NCBI RefSeq assembly: GCF_000721175.1
Contig: NZ_JOEZ01000001.1
Location: 1-64,000, forward strand
DNA: 64,000 bases
Reading direction: 5' to 3'
Origin: Streptomyces anulatus
Lineage (GTDB): Bacteria; Actinomycetota; Actinomycetes; Streptomycetales; Streptomycetaceae
Every line of letters begins with the position of its first letter. The stretch's first letter is position 1. The notes beneath the pieces were generated by a model, which worked only from the letters and a program-made list of their open reading frames with translations, was not told the origin of the DNA and did not search any database. The position numbers and the translations under genes were made by a program. This document shows positions 26,904 through 38,698 of this stretch, one piece after another.

Positions 26904-27680
26904 TCACCGCACGGGGAAGCCGAAGGAGTAGCCCTGCTCCTTCAGCCAGGGCAGGACCTCGCGCAGGGCGGCCACGGTCTCCGAGCGTTCCCCTCCCGCG
27001 TCGTGGAAGAGGACGGTCGGCCCGTTGGAGATCTCGCGCTTGACGGTGGCGACCATGACGTCCGCACCGGGGTGTTCGAAGTCCTTGGTGTCGACGTTCC
27101 AGCCCAGCGGGCGCATCCCGTGGGACGCGGCGAGCTGCCGGCTGTACGGGGTGAAGGCGCCGCCCGGGGCCCGGTAGTACTGCGAACGGACCCCGCCGGA
27201 GGCCTTGGTGATCATGCGTTCGGCGTCCAGGATCTGCTGGGACTGGTAGGCCTCGGACCTGGTGTCCATGGTGGTGTCGTGCGAGACGGTGTGGTTGCAC
27301 AGCCGGTGGCCGTCCGCCACGACCGCCTTGACCAGGTCCGGGTACGCCTGGGCCTGTGTGCCCACCATGCAGAACGTGGCCTTCACACCGCGGTCCTTCA
27401 ACAGACGCAGCACCTGCGGCGTCCAGACCGGGTCCGGCCCGTCGTCGATGGTGATGTTGACCCCCCGGGCGCCACGGTCCGAGGCGTGCGCGATGTCCGC
27501 CGCAACCTTGGCCACGGGCCGGTCCCGGGCGTCCGGCGACAAGACACGGCCCTGCGGCTGCTGCCCTCCGGTGGTGTCGGCCTGCGCGGTCCACACCGAG
27601 GCGGCGGCGGCCACTGCCGTCACACCGAGCGCCGCCGCGAGAAGCCGGCTGTGCCAGGCCCTTCCCTTGTGCTTTGCCAT
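26904..27680 (-). CDS. Secreted polysaccharide deacetylase (CE4)
   Basis: 258 residues from ATG 27680 (an ATG at 27707 is possible). The N-terminal signal or anchor is KGRAWHSRLLAAALGVTAVA. The CE4/NodB domain has motif 1 TIDDGPD (catalytic Asp and metal Asp), motif 2 HTVSHDT (HxxxxH metal ligands), motif 3 RAPGG, a DTKD motif 4 and a late FHDAGG near the C-terminus. These enzymes remove acetyl groups from chitin, xylan or peptidoglycan; given the hemicellulases in this window an acetyl-xylan role is possible, but cell-wall action is equally likely. Confidence 0.85.
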   Translation of the reverse strand: MAKHKGRAWHSRLLAAALGVTAVAAAASVWTAQADTTGGQQPQGRVLSPDARDRPVAKVAADIAHASDRGARGVNITIDDGPDPVWTPQVLRLLKDRGVKATFCMVGTQAQAYPDLVKAVVADGHRLCNHTVSHDTTMDTRSEAYQSQQILDAERMITKASGGVRSQYYRAPGGAFTPYSRQLAASHGMRPLGWNVDTKDFEHPGADVMVATVKREISNGPTVLFHDAGGERSETVAALREVLPWLKEQGYSFGFPVR

Positions 27681-27853
27681 GTCCGCCCGCCCCTTTGCCG
27701 TCCCCACCGATACCGTGCACCCATCCAGACAGGCGAACGCCCCGGCGGGATGCCTCGGTTACCGATCACGGACATATCTGCAGGGAGCCCGCGACATATG
27801 CGGGGCTTCACGCGGCAGCGGCGTGAGGTCGGGGCCGGGGTCCGGAGAACCGG

Positions 27854-28066
27854 TCAGCGGCCGTTGTCCTCGGCGAGGGTGTGCGCGACCAGGGCGTTGG
27901 CGTGGCCGTGGCCCAGGCCGTGCTCCGACTTGAGCCAGGCGACCAGCTCCATGTGCTTGGCCGACGGGGAGGAGCGGATGAGGTCCTTCCACTCGGAGAC
28001 CGGGCGGCCGTACTTCTTCTCGATCGAGGGGAAGTAGCTGGCGGGGCCCTTCACGGCGTCGGTCAT
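27854..28066 (-). CDS. DUF4287 small protein
   Basis: 70 residues, all of it the DUF4287 domain: VKGPASYFPSIEKKYGRPVSEWKDLI, then MELVAWLKSEHGLGHGHANALVAH. This small helical domain is common in actinobacteria alone or fused to DUF5655; the role is unknown, though the GHGHANALV helix resembles nucleic-acid-binding helical motifs. Standalone between the deacetylase and the DUF998 gene. Confidence 0.8.
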   Translation of the reverse strand: MTDAVKGPASYFPSIEKKYGRPVSEWKDLIRSSPSAKHMELVAWLKSEHGLGHGHANALVAHTLAEDNGR

Positions 28067-28085
28067 GGGGTGTCGTCCCGTCTGT

Positions 28086-28142
28086 GGAGTGCGGAGAGCG
28101 GAGTGCGGGGTGTGGGGCGCGGAGAGCAGCGTGCGGAGTGCG
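28086..28142 (-). repeat. Low-complexity AGTGCGGA/GAGCGGAG repeats
   Basis: A run of imperfect repeats of GAGTGCGG and GGAGAGC lies directly upstream of the DUF4287 gene. It is purine-rich on the plus strand and may reflect slippage. No coding or regulatory meaning is evident. Confidence 0.5.
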
Positions 28143-28212
28143 AACGTTGTTGCCAGGTGCGGCTTGTTGAGAAGTGTCCCCCGAGGGTCTGACAGTGGCC
28201 TCCGAGAGCCGG

Positions 28213-28884
28213 TCAGGCCTCATGCCGTACGTCGGTGAGCAACCGGGCCGCGACGGCCGCCAGCCAGCAGAGGCCCAGGCCCGCTCCCACCGTGAACGCC
28301 AGGACCGAGGCGGCCGAGGCCATGAAGCCGGTGAGGACGGCCGCCGGGGCGATGCGGGAGGCGAGGGCCCAGGCGCGGTGGCCCCGGGCCGCCAGCGGGC
28401 GGGCCAGGACGAGGAAGGCCGCGCACAGCGCGAGGTAGCCGGCCACCCCGGCCGCCATGTGGAGGGCACCGTTCGTGCTCATCGCGGCCGTCTCGGGGGC
28501 GCCGGCCGGGAAGCCGGCACCGGCGTCGGCCGGGAACGCCCCGGCCGCCAGGAACGAAGCTCCGAACACGGCGATCAGCGCCGGCCCGCACGTACCGCCC
28601 GGCCCCTCCCGGAGTGTGCGGCGCAGCCCGGCCGCGCCGGCCAGGACCAGGACGCCGGTGACGAGGAAGTTCGCCGTCTGGACCCAGCCGCTGTCGCCGA
28701 GGGCGAGCTGGCTGATCGCGTTGCGCGTGAAGTCGAAGCCGTCCCGCGTGAGCCCCTGGGCGACGCCCGCCCCGAGGAACAGCGGGCCCGCGACGAGCGC
28801 TCCGGCCAGGAGCCCCCGCGCCGCCGGACGGCGGGCGGCGGCGGTGCGGACGACAAGAGGGCGGGCGCTGAGCGTCTGGGTCAT
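28213..28884 (-). CDS. DUF998 membrane protein
   Basis: 223 residues with about six hydrophobic helices (for example LLAGALVAGPLFLGAGVAQG, TANFLVTGVLVLAGAAGL, ALIAVFGASFLAAGAF). The conserved DUF998 signature FDFTRNAISQLALGDSGWVQTANF is present near 50-73. The biochemical role is unknown. An ATG with a purine-rich upstream sequence (GAAAGGCACACC) fits the start. Monocistronic as far as can be seen. Confidence 0.82.
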   Translation of the reverse strand: MTQTLSARPLVVRTAAARRPAARGLLAGALVAGPLFLGAGVAQGLTRDGFDFTRNAISQLALGDSGWVQTANFLVTGVLVLAGAAGLRRTLREGPGGTCGPALIAVFGASFLAAGAFPADAGAGFPAGAPETAAMSTNGALHMAAGVAGYLALCAAFLVLARPLAARGHRAWALASRIAPAAVLTGFMASAASVLAFTVGAGLGLCWLAAVAARLLTDVRHEA

Positions 28885-29061
28885 GGTGTGCCTTTCTCGT
28901 CCGGATGGTGTCGCAGGTATGACCGGCGGTGGACGGTGAAGTCATCGGTGCGCGGGTGTGGTTCAGGTCACGTCGGCGAAATCGGGACGGGGGCAAGGGA
29001 GCAGGGGGCGTCAGAGTCGGCGTATCTGACGGCCTCGGGCCGCAGCAGACATGCTGTCCCG

Positions 29062-29532
29062 GTGTACGAGAGTCATATGACGCTGCTGTGCGAGGGCGAC
29101 GAACTGCGCAGGCTGGAGCGCTGGGCCGCCCGGCGGCAGGGTGTGAAGTTCACGCACATCGCGCTGGCGCGGGGACGGACCGCCTCCCAGCCCATGCTGA
29201 CGTTGCGCGGGAGACGGCCGTCCTACCGGGACGAGCTCGCCGCCGTCCGCGAGGTCGGGGCGGAGCTGGTCCGGGACGGGTTCGCCGTGGCGCGCGTGAA
29301 GGTCGAGTGCGTGCCATGGGCGGCGGAAGTGCCGCGGGACGACTCCGCCGTACCGGACTCGGACCATCCGGACCTGGACGTGGCGCTGGGCTACGTCGAG
29401 TGGCATCACTTCGCCGGCGAGTACCCGCAGTTCGCCGACCGCGGGGCGGAGTTCACCGGCCGGCTGCGGACGGCGCTGGCTCCGACGTTCGCCGGCACCG
29501 CCGAACCTCCGAAACCTCCGACGCCGGAGTGA
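29062..29532 (+). CDS. Conserved hypothetical protein (LERWAA.. FTHI family)
   Basis: About 156 residues from GTG 29062 (ATG 29077 also possible). The opening ESHMTLLCEGDELRRLERWA, KFTHIALARGRTASQPMLT and DGFAVARVKVECVPW segments match a family I recall in Streptomyces, often annotated only as hypothetical and loosely like RNA-ligase or 2H-phosphoesterase relatives (alternating beta strands, HMT and TH..L pairs). Two His-containing strands (SHMT and THI) could be the HxT/HxS motifs, but this is speculative. Function unknown. Confidence 0.65.
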   Translation: MYESHMTLLCEGDELRRLERWAARRQGVKFTHIALARGRTASQPMLTLRGRRPSYRDELAAVREVGAELVRDGFAVARVKVECVPWAAEVPRDDSAVPDSDHPDLDVALGYVEWHHFAGEYPQFADRGAEFTGRLRTALAPTFAGTAEPPKPPTPE

Positions 29533-29607
29533 CCCGGTTGGTGGGGCGCCGGGCCCGTTGATCACACTGGTACGGACGTGGCGTACGGGCGAGCGGGGGA
29601 GTCGAGA

Positions 29608-30825
29608 GTGGAGCCGAGGGCGGGGAATCGGACGGGGACCCGGTTGGAGGACCAGGTGAAGGACTGGTCCTCCCGGCACCGCGGGTGGCTGGTGGCCGCG
29701 GTGTGGGCGGTGATCGTCCTGCTGATCGCCGGCTATACGGTCCGGGAGCCGGTCAAGGACTGGTGGCTGGCGCGTGAGGCGTGCGGGGGCCGACTCCCCG
29801 CCGGTGATCTGGAGATCGTACGGACGGAACTGCGGCTCGGAGAGGTGCAGGAGTCCTTCGACGAGGACCGCGGCAGGTACAACTGTGTGCTGAGGGACGT
29901 GAACGGCAAGGTCGTGGTCGCCGTCGACGCCTACCCGGAGGGCCACGAGCGGGACCAGGAACTCGGGTTCGCCGGAAGCTCCCGCCCGCCGCACGCCGTG
30001 CTGCCGGGCGGACTGCCCGGCTTCGAGGACGACAACAGCCTCGTCTACCTGATGCCGGAATGCCCGCGTGGGGCACCGGCCGAAGCGGAGAAGGAGAAGG
30101 GGACGGACGAGGCGGCGGAGCGTCGCCGGTTGCTCGTGGGCACCTGGACGTACTTCGCCCGTAGCCCTGCGGAGAAGGCGGCCATGCTGCGCCTCGCGGT
30201 CCACATGACGAACGTGGTGACCGAGAAGCTCGGCTGCGTCGGCGCGTCGCTGCCCGCCCCGGCGGACGGCGCGGTGCCGGACGAGAGGACGTACGTACCC
30301 CGCACCCGGGCGAAGGGCACCGCCTGCGACGCCCTCGCCACCGCCCGCGTCCCGGCGGCCGGGCGCGACGGCGAGGTCCGCATCGCCATCGCCGACGGCG
30401 GGATCGTCGGCCGGTGCACCCTGCGTGCCACGGAGGCGTCCGAGGATGCGCGAGAGGGTGCGGCGATCATCGAGCTGACCGCCTGGCGCGGCGACTGGGG
30501 CCCGCGGGTCCGCGAGGGGGGCTCGGGCCCCGACCCGCTGCCGATGGGCGAGGGCATCGGCCGGAGGCCTGCCCTGACCGAGCACCGGGCGTGGGCCGTC
30601 GCCACCTGCGACGGGGACGACGTCGGCTTCGCCGCCCAGTGGGGCGAGGACTATCCCTCACCCGACCGGGAGCCGGGCACGAAGTACGTACCCCCGGCCA
30701 AGGCCGAGAAGTACGAGCAGAGCGTGCTGCTGCGCGAGTACGTTTCCGCGTTCGCGACGGATCAGGTGCGGCGCGGGTCCTGCACGGACCTGAAGCTGCC
30801 GGAGAAGCCGGAGCGGCCTGAGTAG
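29608..30825 (+). CDS. Hypothetical membrane-anchored protein
   Basis: 405 residues from GTG 29608, preceded by GGGGAG (GTG 29578 is an alternative). One N-terminal helix (WLVAAVWAVIVLLIAGYTV, about residues 27-45) anchors a large extracytoplasmic part with a few conserved cysteines (AREACGGRLP, YNCVLRD, KGTACDAL, VGRCTLRA, VATCDG, GSCTDL), suggesting disulfides. Two similar halves (CGG-LEIVRTELRL... and CDALATARVP...) hint at an internal repeat. No recognised catalytic motif; conserved in Streptomyces as far as I recall. Confidence 0.72.
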   Translation: MEPRAGNRTGTRLEDQVKDWSSRHRGWLVAAVWAVIVLLIAGYTVREPVKDWWLAREACGGRLPAGDLEIVRTELRLGEVQESFDEDRGRYNCVLRDVNGKVVVAVDAYPEGHERDQELGFAGSSRPPHAVLPGGLPGFEDDNSLVYLMPECPRGAPAEAEKEKGTDEAAERRRLLVGTWTYFARSPAEKAAMLRLAVHMTNVVTEKLGCVGASLPAPADGAVPDERTYVPRTRAKGTACDALATARVPAAGRDGEVRIAIADGGIVGRCTLRATEASEDAREGAAIIELTAWRGDWGPRVREGGSGPDPLPMGEGIGRRPALTEHRAWAVATCDGDDVGFAAQWGEDYPSPDREPGTKYVPPAKAEKYEQSVLLREYVSAFATDQVRRGSCTDLKLPEKPERPE

Positions 30826-30978
30826 GGGGCAGGGGGCGGGCAGGGCCCGCAGCAGCACCGGAGGCGGTCTCCGTTCTTTGCCGACTCTTTGCCCGGATCG
30901 GGGCCGGTGCCGGGATGCCCACGCGGCGGAAGCGTGTTGGGGCCGGGTGGACACCCTCGGCTACGGACAGGACCCGAC

Positions 30979-32169
30979 GTGACAGACGTGACGACAGACA
31001 TGACGGCAGGCGTGACGGACACGGCAGCCCCGGCGGCCGTCGCGACCGGCCCGGCGGGGGCGGCCGCCGCCCGCACGGCGGACACCCTTTCCCGCCCGTT
31101 CACGGTCCGCGGCCTCACCTCCCGGAACCGGATCGCCATGGCGCCCATGACCCGGCAGTTCTCACCGGACGGCGTTCCGGGGCAGGACGTGGCGGACTAC
31201 TACACCCGGCGGGCCGCCGGTGACGTCGGGCTGATCATCACCGAGGGCACCTACGTCGACCACGATTCCGCCGGGACCAGCGACCGGGTCCCACGCTTCC
31301 ACGGCGAGGCGGCGCTCGCGGGCTGGGCGAACGTCGCGGACTCCGTGCACCGGGCGGGCGGTGCGATCATCCCGCAGCTGTGGCACGTGGGCGTCACCCG
31401 CACCGAAGGCGCCGGGCCCGTCCCGGACGCCGAGCCGGTCGGCCCTTCGGGCGTTTCCCTGAGCGGCGAGCCCAAGGGGCGCGCCATGACGCAGAAGGAC
31501 CTCGACGACGTCATCGCCGCGTTCGCCGACGCGGCGGCCGCAGCCGAGCGCCTCGGTTTCGACGGTGCCGAACTGCACGGCGCCCACGGCTACTTGATCG
31601 ACCAGTTCCTGTGGTCCGGCAGCAACCGGCGTACCGACGCCTACGGCGGCGACCTGGTCGCCCGGACCCGCTTCGCGGCCGAGATCGTGGCGGCCTGCCG
31701 TGCCGCCGTCTCCGACGCCTTCCCGCTCTTCTTCCGGATGTCGCAGTGGAAGGCGGACGCCTACGAGGCGAAGCTCGCCGAGACGCCGGAGGAGCTGGAC
31801 GCCCTGCTCACGCCGCTGGCCGAGGCCGGTGTCGACGTCTTCCACGCGTCCACCCGCCGCTACTGGCTGCCGGAGTTCGAGGGCTCCGACCTGAACCTGG
31901 CCGGGTGGGTGAAGAAGATCAGCGGCAGGCCGACCCTCACCGTGGGCTCGGTCGGCCTGGACGGCGACTTCTTCGGCGCCTTCCAGGGCAACGACTCCCG
32001 GGTCACCGGCATCGAGCAGCTGCTGGACCGGATGGAGCGCGACGAGTTCGACATGGTCGCCGTCGGACGGGCGCTGATCTCCGACCCCGAGTGGGCGGCG
32101 AAGACCCTGCACGGGCGCACCGCGGACATCACCCCGTTCTCCGCGGAGATGCTGACGACCCTGCGCTGA
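30979..32169 (+). CDS. Old yellow enzyme family NADH:flavin oxidoreductase
   Basis: 396 residues. After a low-complexity Thr/Ala leader the FMN-binding TIM barrel starts: LTSRNRIAMAPMTRQFSPDG, GLIITEGTYVD, PQLWHVG. The motif GAELHGAHGYLIDQFLWSGSNRRTDAYGGD carries the HGAHGYL substrate/flavin site, and the late SVGLDG and MVAVGRALISDPEW bind the FMN phosphate. Such enzymes reduce activated alkenes or xenobiotics using NAD(P)H. GTG 30979 follows an AGGA RBS. The leader is longer than usual for the family; a GTG/ATG nearer SRPFTVRGL is also possible. Confidence 0.88.
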   Translation: MTDVTTDMTAGVTDTAAPAAVATGPAGAAAARTADTLSRPFTVRGLTSRNRIAMAPMTRQFSPDGVPGQDVADYYTRRAAGDVGLIITEGTYVDHDSAGTSDRVPRFHGEAALAGWANVADSVHRAGGAIIPQLWHVGVTRTEGAGPVPDAEPVGPSGVSLSGEPKGRAMTQKDLDDVIAAFADAAAAAERLGFDGAELHGAHGYLIDQFLWSGSNRRTDAYGGDLVARTRFAAEIVAACRAAVSDAFPLFFRMSQWKADAYEAKLAETPEELDALLTPLAEAGVDVFHASTRRYWLPEFEGSDLNLAGWVKKISGRPTLTVGSVGLDGDFFGAFQGNDSRVTGIEQLLDRMERDEFDMVAVGRALISDPEWAAKTLHGRTADITPFSAEMLTTLR

Positions 32170-32218
32170 CGGAGTCCCCGCCGCATCCGGCCCTCCCCGC
32201 GCCCCCGGCACCTCCGGC

Positions 32219-32248
32219 CCTCCCGGCATGGTCCGCCGCGCCGGGAGG
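32219..32248 (+). terminator. Hairpin between OYE and the convergent SARP gene
   Basis: CCTCCCGGC (32219-32227) pairs with GCCGGGAGG (32240-32248) over a 12-base loop, 50 bases after the OYE stop. It can serve both convergent genes. The remainder of 32170-32485 contains no gene I can support. Confidence 0.6.
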
Positions 32249-32485
32249 TTCCTGCGGATCGCGGTGATCAGGGCGTAGGAACGTTGGGGGGTGCGGGCAT
32301 GCGCTCCTCCAGGTGACCGGCGCGGTTTCCCGTACCGGTGTCACCTTCGAGGAGTCGTTCCTCCGGACCCGTACAGCGCCGTTTCCGCCGCCGCGAGAGT
32401 GCGTTTCGGTTCCGTATCAGGCGGGCCGCGGGGCCAGGTCGAGGGTCGCGAGGGCTCCCCCGCCCGGGTTACGCGGGCCGGGGTG

Positions 32486-35905
<3,420 letters not shown>

Positions 35906-35953
35906 ACGCGCCACCGTACATGCGGGGGAAAGGAGCCGGGCGCAGCTCCTCCC

Positions 35954-36006
35954 CAAGCCCTCCCGAAGGCTTTCCGAAGGTTTCCCGAAGCCCTCCGGCG
36001 CACAGT
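35954..36006 (+). promoter_or_regulatory. SARP-type operator: four 11-bp-spaced repeats plus -10
   Basis: (C/G)AAG recurs at 35954, 35965, 35976 and 35987, exactly 11 bp apart; the last three are CCGAAGG/CCGAAGC heptamers (CCCGAAGG, TCCGAAGG, CCCGAAGC). SARP activators bind heptamer direct repeats on one helix face, with the last repeat about 8 bp before the -10. Here CACAGT at 36001-36006 sits 10 bp after the last repeat, fitting a rightward promoter for the ATG at 36059. The array is 49 bp from the SARP start, so it may also autoregulate. Confidence 0.6.
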
Positions 36007-36058
36007 CGTGCTCGCCCGTCGAGGCCACCCACGTACCGGGAGACCAGGAGCAGACCCC

Positions 36059-36160
36059 ATGAGCACCGCACCCGACACCGCAGCCGCCTCCCCGGCGGCC
36101 CCGGAACCCCGGCACGAGGACGGGCCGCAGCGGGGCGCCGGCGTCGGGCCGGTGCCGCGG
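36059..36160 (+). pseudogene. Beheaded SARP target gene: start codon and first ~25 codons only
   Basis: ATG 36059 has a good RBS (AGGAGC, 8 bases upstream) and lies downstream of the SARP operator. It reads MSTAPDTAAASPAAPEPRHE, the look of a permease or enzyme N-terminus, and then runs into the antisense 3' end of the nitrilase gene. The body of the gene has evidently been replaced. What the gene encoded cannot be told. Confidence 0.4.
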
Positions 36161-36162
36161 GC

Positions 36163-37107
36163 TCACCGGGTCCCGGTGAGCGGGCCGTACGCGTCGGGGC
36201 GGCGGGTGGTCAGGAACGGGAACAGCTCCAGCCAGTCGCGGCGGGCGTCGAGGTCGAGGTCGGCGACCAGGACGGCGGGCTCGTCGCGGGGGGCCTGCGC
36301 CAGGACGCGGCCGTACGGGTCAACGATGAAGGAGCTGCCGTAGAAGGTGAGGCCGTTCTCGGCGCCGATGCGGTTCGGCACGATCATGAAGGTGGCGTTG
36401 GCGATGGCGTTGCCGGTGATCACCTTCTGCCAGAGCGGCTGGGAGTCGAAGCCGGGAAAGCCGGGCTCGGAGCCGATGGCGGTCGGGTAGACGAGGACGT
36501 CGGCCCCGGCGAGGGAGTAGGCGCGGGCGAGCTCCGGGAACCACTGGTCCCAGCAGGTGGGCAGGCCGAAGGCGGCCTCGTCGACCGTGACCAGCGGGAA
36601 GGCGTCGTCGCCGGCCGGGCCGGGTCGGAACCAGTCGTCCTCGTAATAGCCCTCGGTCACCGGGATGTGGGTCTTGCGGGTGCGCTGGGCGAGGGTGCCG
36701 TCGGGGGCGACGAGGATCGCGGTGTTGTAGCCGAGGCCGTCGTCCTCGCCGCCGGGCGCCGGGGCCCTCTCGTACAGCGAGGCGTGCACGTACACGCCGT
36801 GCTCGCGGGCGGCCTCGGCCGCGAACGTGAAGGTGGGGCCGGTCAGCAGCTCCTCCGGTCCGGCGGGCTCGGGGTGGTCGGCCCGGCGGACGACCGCGAA
36901 GTACGGCGAGAGCGTCAGCTCCTGGAGGCAGACCACCCGGGCGCCCTCCGCCGCGGCGAGCCGGATGCCCTCCAGCAGTGCGGCGCGGTGCTCGGCGGGG
37001 TCGCGGTGCCAGCACTGCTGGACGGCCGCTACGCGCAGGGGGGTGCGCTCGGCCGGGCGGGTCCGGGTCGGGGAGGCGGGCGGGTTGTACGCGGTGATCA
37101 GACGCAT
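36163..37107 (-). CDS. Nitrilase-superfamily amidohydrolase (N-carbamoylputrescine amidase-like)
   Basis: 314 residues from ATG 37107. The Glu-Lys-Cys triad is visible: Glu in CLQELTLSPYF, Lys in RKTHIPVTEGYYE, Cys in GLPTCWDQWFPELAR. CWDQWFPE and YPTAIGSEP are typical of AguB-type N-carbamoylputrescine amidases and related ureido hydrolases, which release CO2 and ammonia from carbamoyl amines. The first 25 residues (MRLITAYNPPASPTRTRPAE) are longer than usual. Two perfect palindromes (37150-37203) lie just upstream, so the gene is probably repressed by a LacI-type regulator; the adjacent divergent LacI gene is damaged. Confidence 0.85.
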   Translation of the reverse strand: MRLITAYNPPASPTRTRPAERTPLRVAAVQQCWHRDPAEHRAALLEGIRLAAAEGARVVCLQELTLSPYFAVVRRADHPEPAGPEELLTGPTFTFAAEAAREHGVYVHASLYERAPAPGGEDDGLGYNTAILVAPDGTLAQRTRKTHIPVTEGYYEDDWFRPGPAGDDAFPLVTVDEAAFGLPTCWDQWFPELARAYSLAGADVLVYPTAIGSEPGFPGFDSQPLWQKVITGNAIANATFMIVPNRIGAENGLTFYGSSFIVDPYGRVLAQAPRDEPAVLVADLDLDARRDWLELFPFLTTRRPDAYGPLTGTR

Positions 37108-37149
37108 GACCAGTTCCAGGGGCGTGGGGCGGGACGGGGACGGAGGATC

Positions 37150-37203
37150 GCCGGAACGTTCCGGCACCGGGCCCGAATCTAGCCCTGCCGGAACGTTCCG
37201 GCA
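37150..37203. promoter_or_regulatory. Two LacI-type operators between nitrilase and LacI gene
   Basis: GCCGGAACGTTCCGGC at 37150-37165 and TGCCGGAACGTTCCGGCA at 37186-37203, both perfect palindromes with a central CG, the hallmark of LacI/GalR operators; centres are 37 bp apart. They lie 43-96 bases upstream of the nitrilase start. Two operators on one promoter suggest cooperative binding or looping. Confidence 0.75.
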
Positions 37204-37229
37204 ACCCTCCGGCCCGTACGGTCGCCGGC

Positions 37230-37345
37230 GTCTAAGGGCTGTCCCGCAATTCCCGGCGGATCAGCGCGCGGCGTCAGATGCGGTGCATCGCAAGGCGGAG
37301 GGGCATCCGCATACTGGATGTATGTGGATGTTCCGACAACGCGAC
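37230..37345 (+). repeat. Possible dispersed repeat inserted at the 5' end of the LacI gene
   Basis: The stretch beginning TAAGGGCTGTCCCGCAATTC and ending near GTTCCGACAACGCGACC replaces the sequence expected to encode the LacI helix-turn-helix. From memory, closely similar blocks (with CATCCGCATACTGGATGTAT) recur between genes in many Streptomyces genomes, so this may be a small mobile or dispersed repeat. Only one copy is in this window, so repetition is not shown here. Confidence 0.3.
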
Positions 37346-38255
37346 CCGGGGCCGGGTCCGCGCGGTGGCGCAGGAGCTCGGCTACCGCCCCAACAGCGCC
37401 GCCCGGCGGCTGCGCCGCGCCAGCGCCGGAGCCGTCGGGCTGCACCTGCCGGCGACCGCGACCCGGCTGGACTACTACATGAACCTCGCCTTCGGGGCGG
37501 TGGAGCGCGCCCAGGAGGACGGGCTCGACATGGTGCTGCTCGCGCCCTCGGGAGCGTCGGGCGGGCGGATCGCCTCGCGCGTCGACGGGCTCCTGGTGAT
37601 CGACCCAGAGATCGGCGACAGCGCGGTGCCGTGGCTGCTCGACGCGGGCGTCCCGGTGGTGACCGGCGAGCGCTACCTGGGCCCGGCCACCGGCCCCAGC
37701 GGCGCCGTGGTCTGCGACAACGCCGCCTCGCTGACCGCCCTCCTCGATCACGTCACCGAGCGCGGCGCCCGCCGCCCCGCGCTCCTGGCACCGTCCGGCT
37801 CCTCCGCCTGGGCGACCGCACTGCGCGCGACGGCCCGGTCCTGGGGCCTGGCCCACGGGGCGGAGGTGGCCGTACGCACCGTGCCGTTCGCGGCGACACC
37901 CGGCGAGGCCGAGGAAGCCACCCGGGCCCTGCTCGCCGCCGACCCCGCCGTCGACGCCGTGATCTGCGCCCCCGACGGTTCCGCCCCGGGCGTCCTGCGC
38001 GCGGCGGCGGCCCTGGGCCGGGAGGCCGGCAGCGCCGGAGAAGGCAGGAGCGGCCTGCTCGTCGCGTCCTGCGTCGACGGCACCGCCACCCGCAGCGCCG
38101 AACCCCCGGTCACCGCCGTCGACCTGCGCCCCGCCGCCTACGGGCGCGCCTGCGCCGAGCTGCTCTGCGACATCCTCGCGGACCGCGCCGCCCCCGACAC
38201 CGTCCGCCGCCACGCCTGGTCCCTGGAGACCCGCGCCTCCACCGGCCCCGCCTGA
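37278..38255 (+). pseudogene. LacI-family regulator lacking its helix-turn-helix
   Basis: From ATRGRVRAVAQELGYRPNSA (about 37343 onward) the protein is a normal LacI family member: the hinge helix SAARRLRRASAG, then a periplasmic-binding-like ligand domain (VGLHLPATATRLDYYMNLAFG, DGLLVIDPEIGDS, VPVVTGERYLGP, RPALLAPSGSS, ending VETR-like WSLETRAS). The first helices (VSxxTVSRALNxxxxV) are missing, replaced by unrelated sequence (RCIARRRGIRILDVCG). DNA binding should be lost, so the nitrilase operators may be unoccupied or served by another regulator. Confidence 0.7.
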
Positions 38256-38698
38256 GAGCCTGGCCGCACAACGCCCCGGTCGGCGCGACCGGTCCGGATC
38301 CCCTGGAGAAAGACCCCAGGAACCGTTTACGTGGGTGCGGACGTGCCGTCAGAAGGATGACCAGGAAAGGCAATTGACCCGGATATCCCGAACTTCCGGC
38401 CACATGAAGGGAATCGGGCTGGAACCCCCTCCTCCGCATCTCCGCGATGTGAACATTCTGCGTCGAGTGGCAACTGGCATGACGGCCTTGACATTTCAGC
38501 GTGCGGCCGATGATAAGATCATCTTACTTCCAGTGGGCTGATGGCGTATGGGGGCATTCCGGGAGGGATGAATTCCTCGGCCCCACCTTCGGAGGGGCAC
38601 CTCCCGAAGCGGCGCACGGTCCTGGCGAACGAGCCTTGGCTGCGTGCCGCCTGACGGGGTGTCAAGCCGTTTCCGCCATGGCACTTGAAGTGAGTCTC
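38256..38698 (+). other. Regulatory region of the conservon
   Basis: 443 bases without a gene. It is AT-richer than its surroundings and holds the promoter at 38488-38519. Other motifs: CCTGGAGAAAGACCCCAGG (38301-38319), a possible small hairpin. The transcribed leader 38526-38698 contains no convincing upstream ORF. Confidence 0.5.
38488..38519 (+). promoter_or_regulatory. Strong promoter for the conservon operon
   Basis: TTGACA (38488-38493) with -10 GATAAG (38512-38517, 18-bp spacer) or TAAGAT (38514-38519, 20-bp spacer). GATGAT-AAG-ATCATC (38509-38523) is an inverted repeat covering the -10, a plausible repressor site. Transcription would start near 38524, about 175 bases before the ATG. 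Confidence 0.6.

Noticed and set aside
26760..26931. Continuation of the SARP fragment frame to a stop at 26931
   Set aside because: Homology to SARP ends near 26745; the remaining codons match nothing and overlap the end of the deacetylase gene.
37107..37167. Upstream ATG at 37167 for the nitrilase
   Set aside because: It lies inside the first LacI-type palindrome and the added 20 residues are unlike the family.
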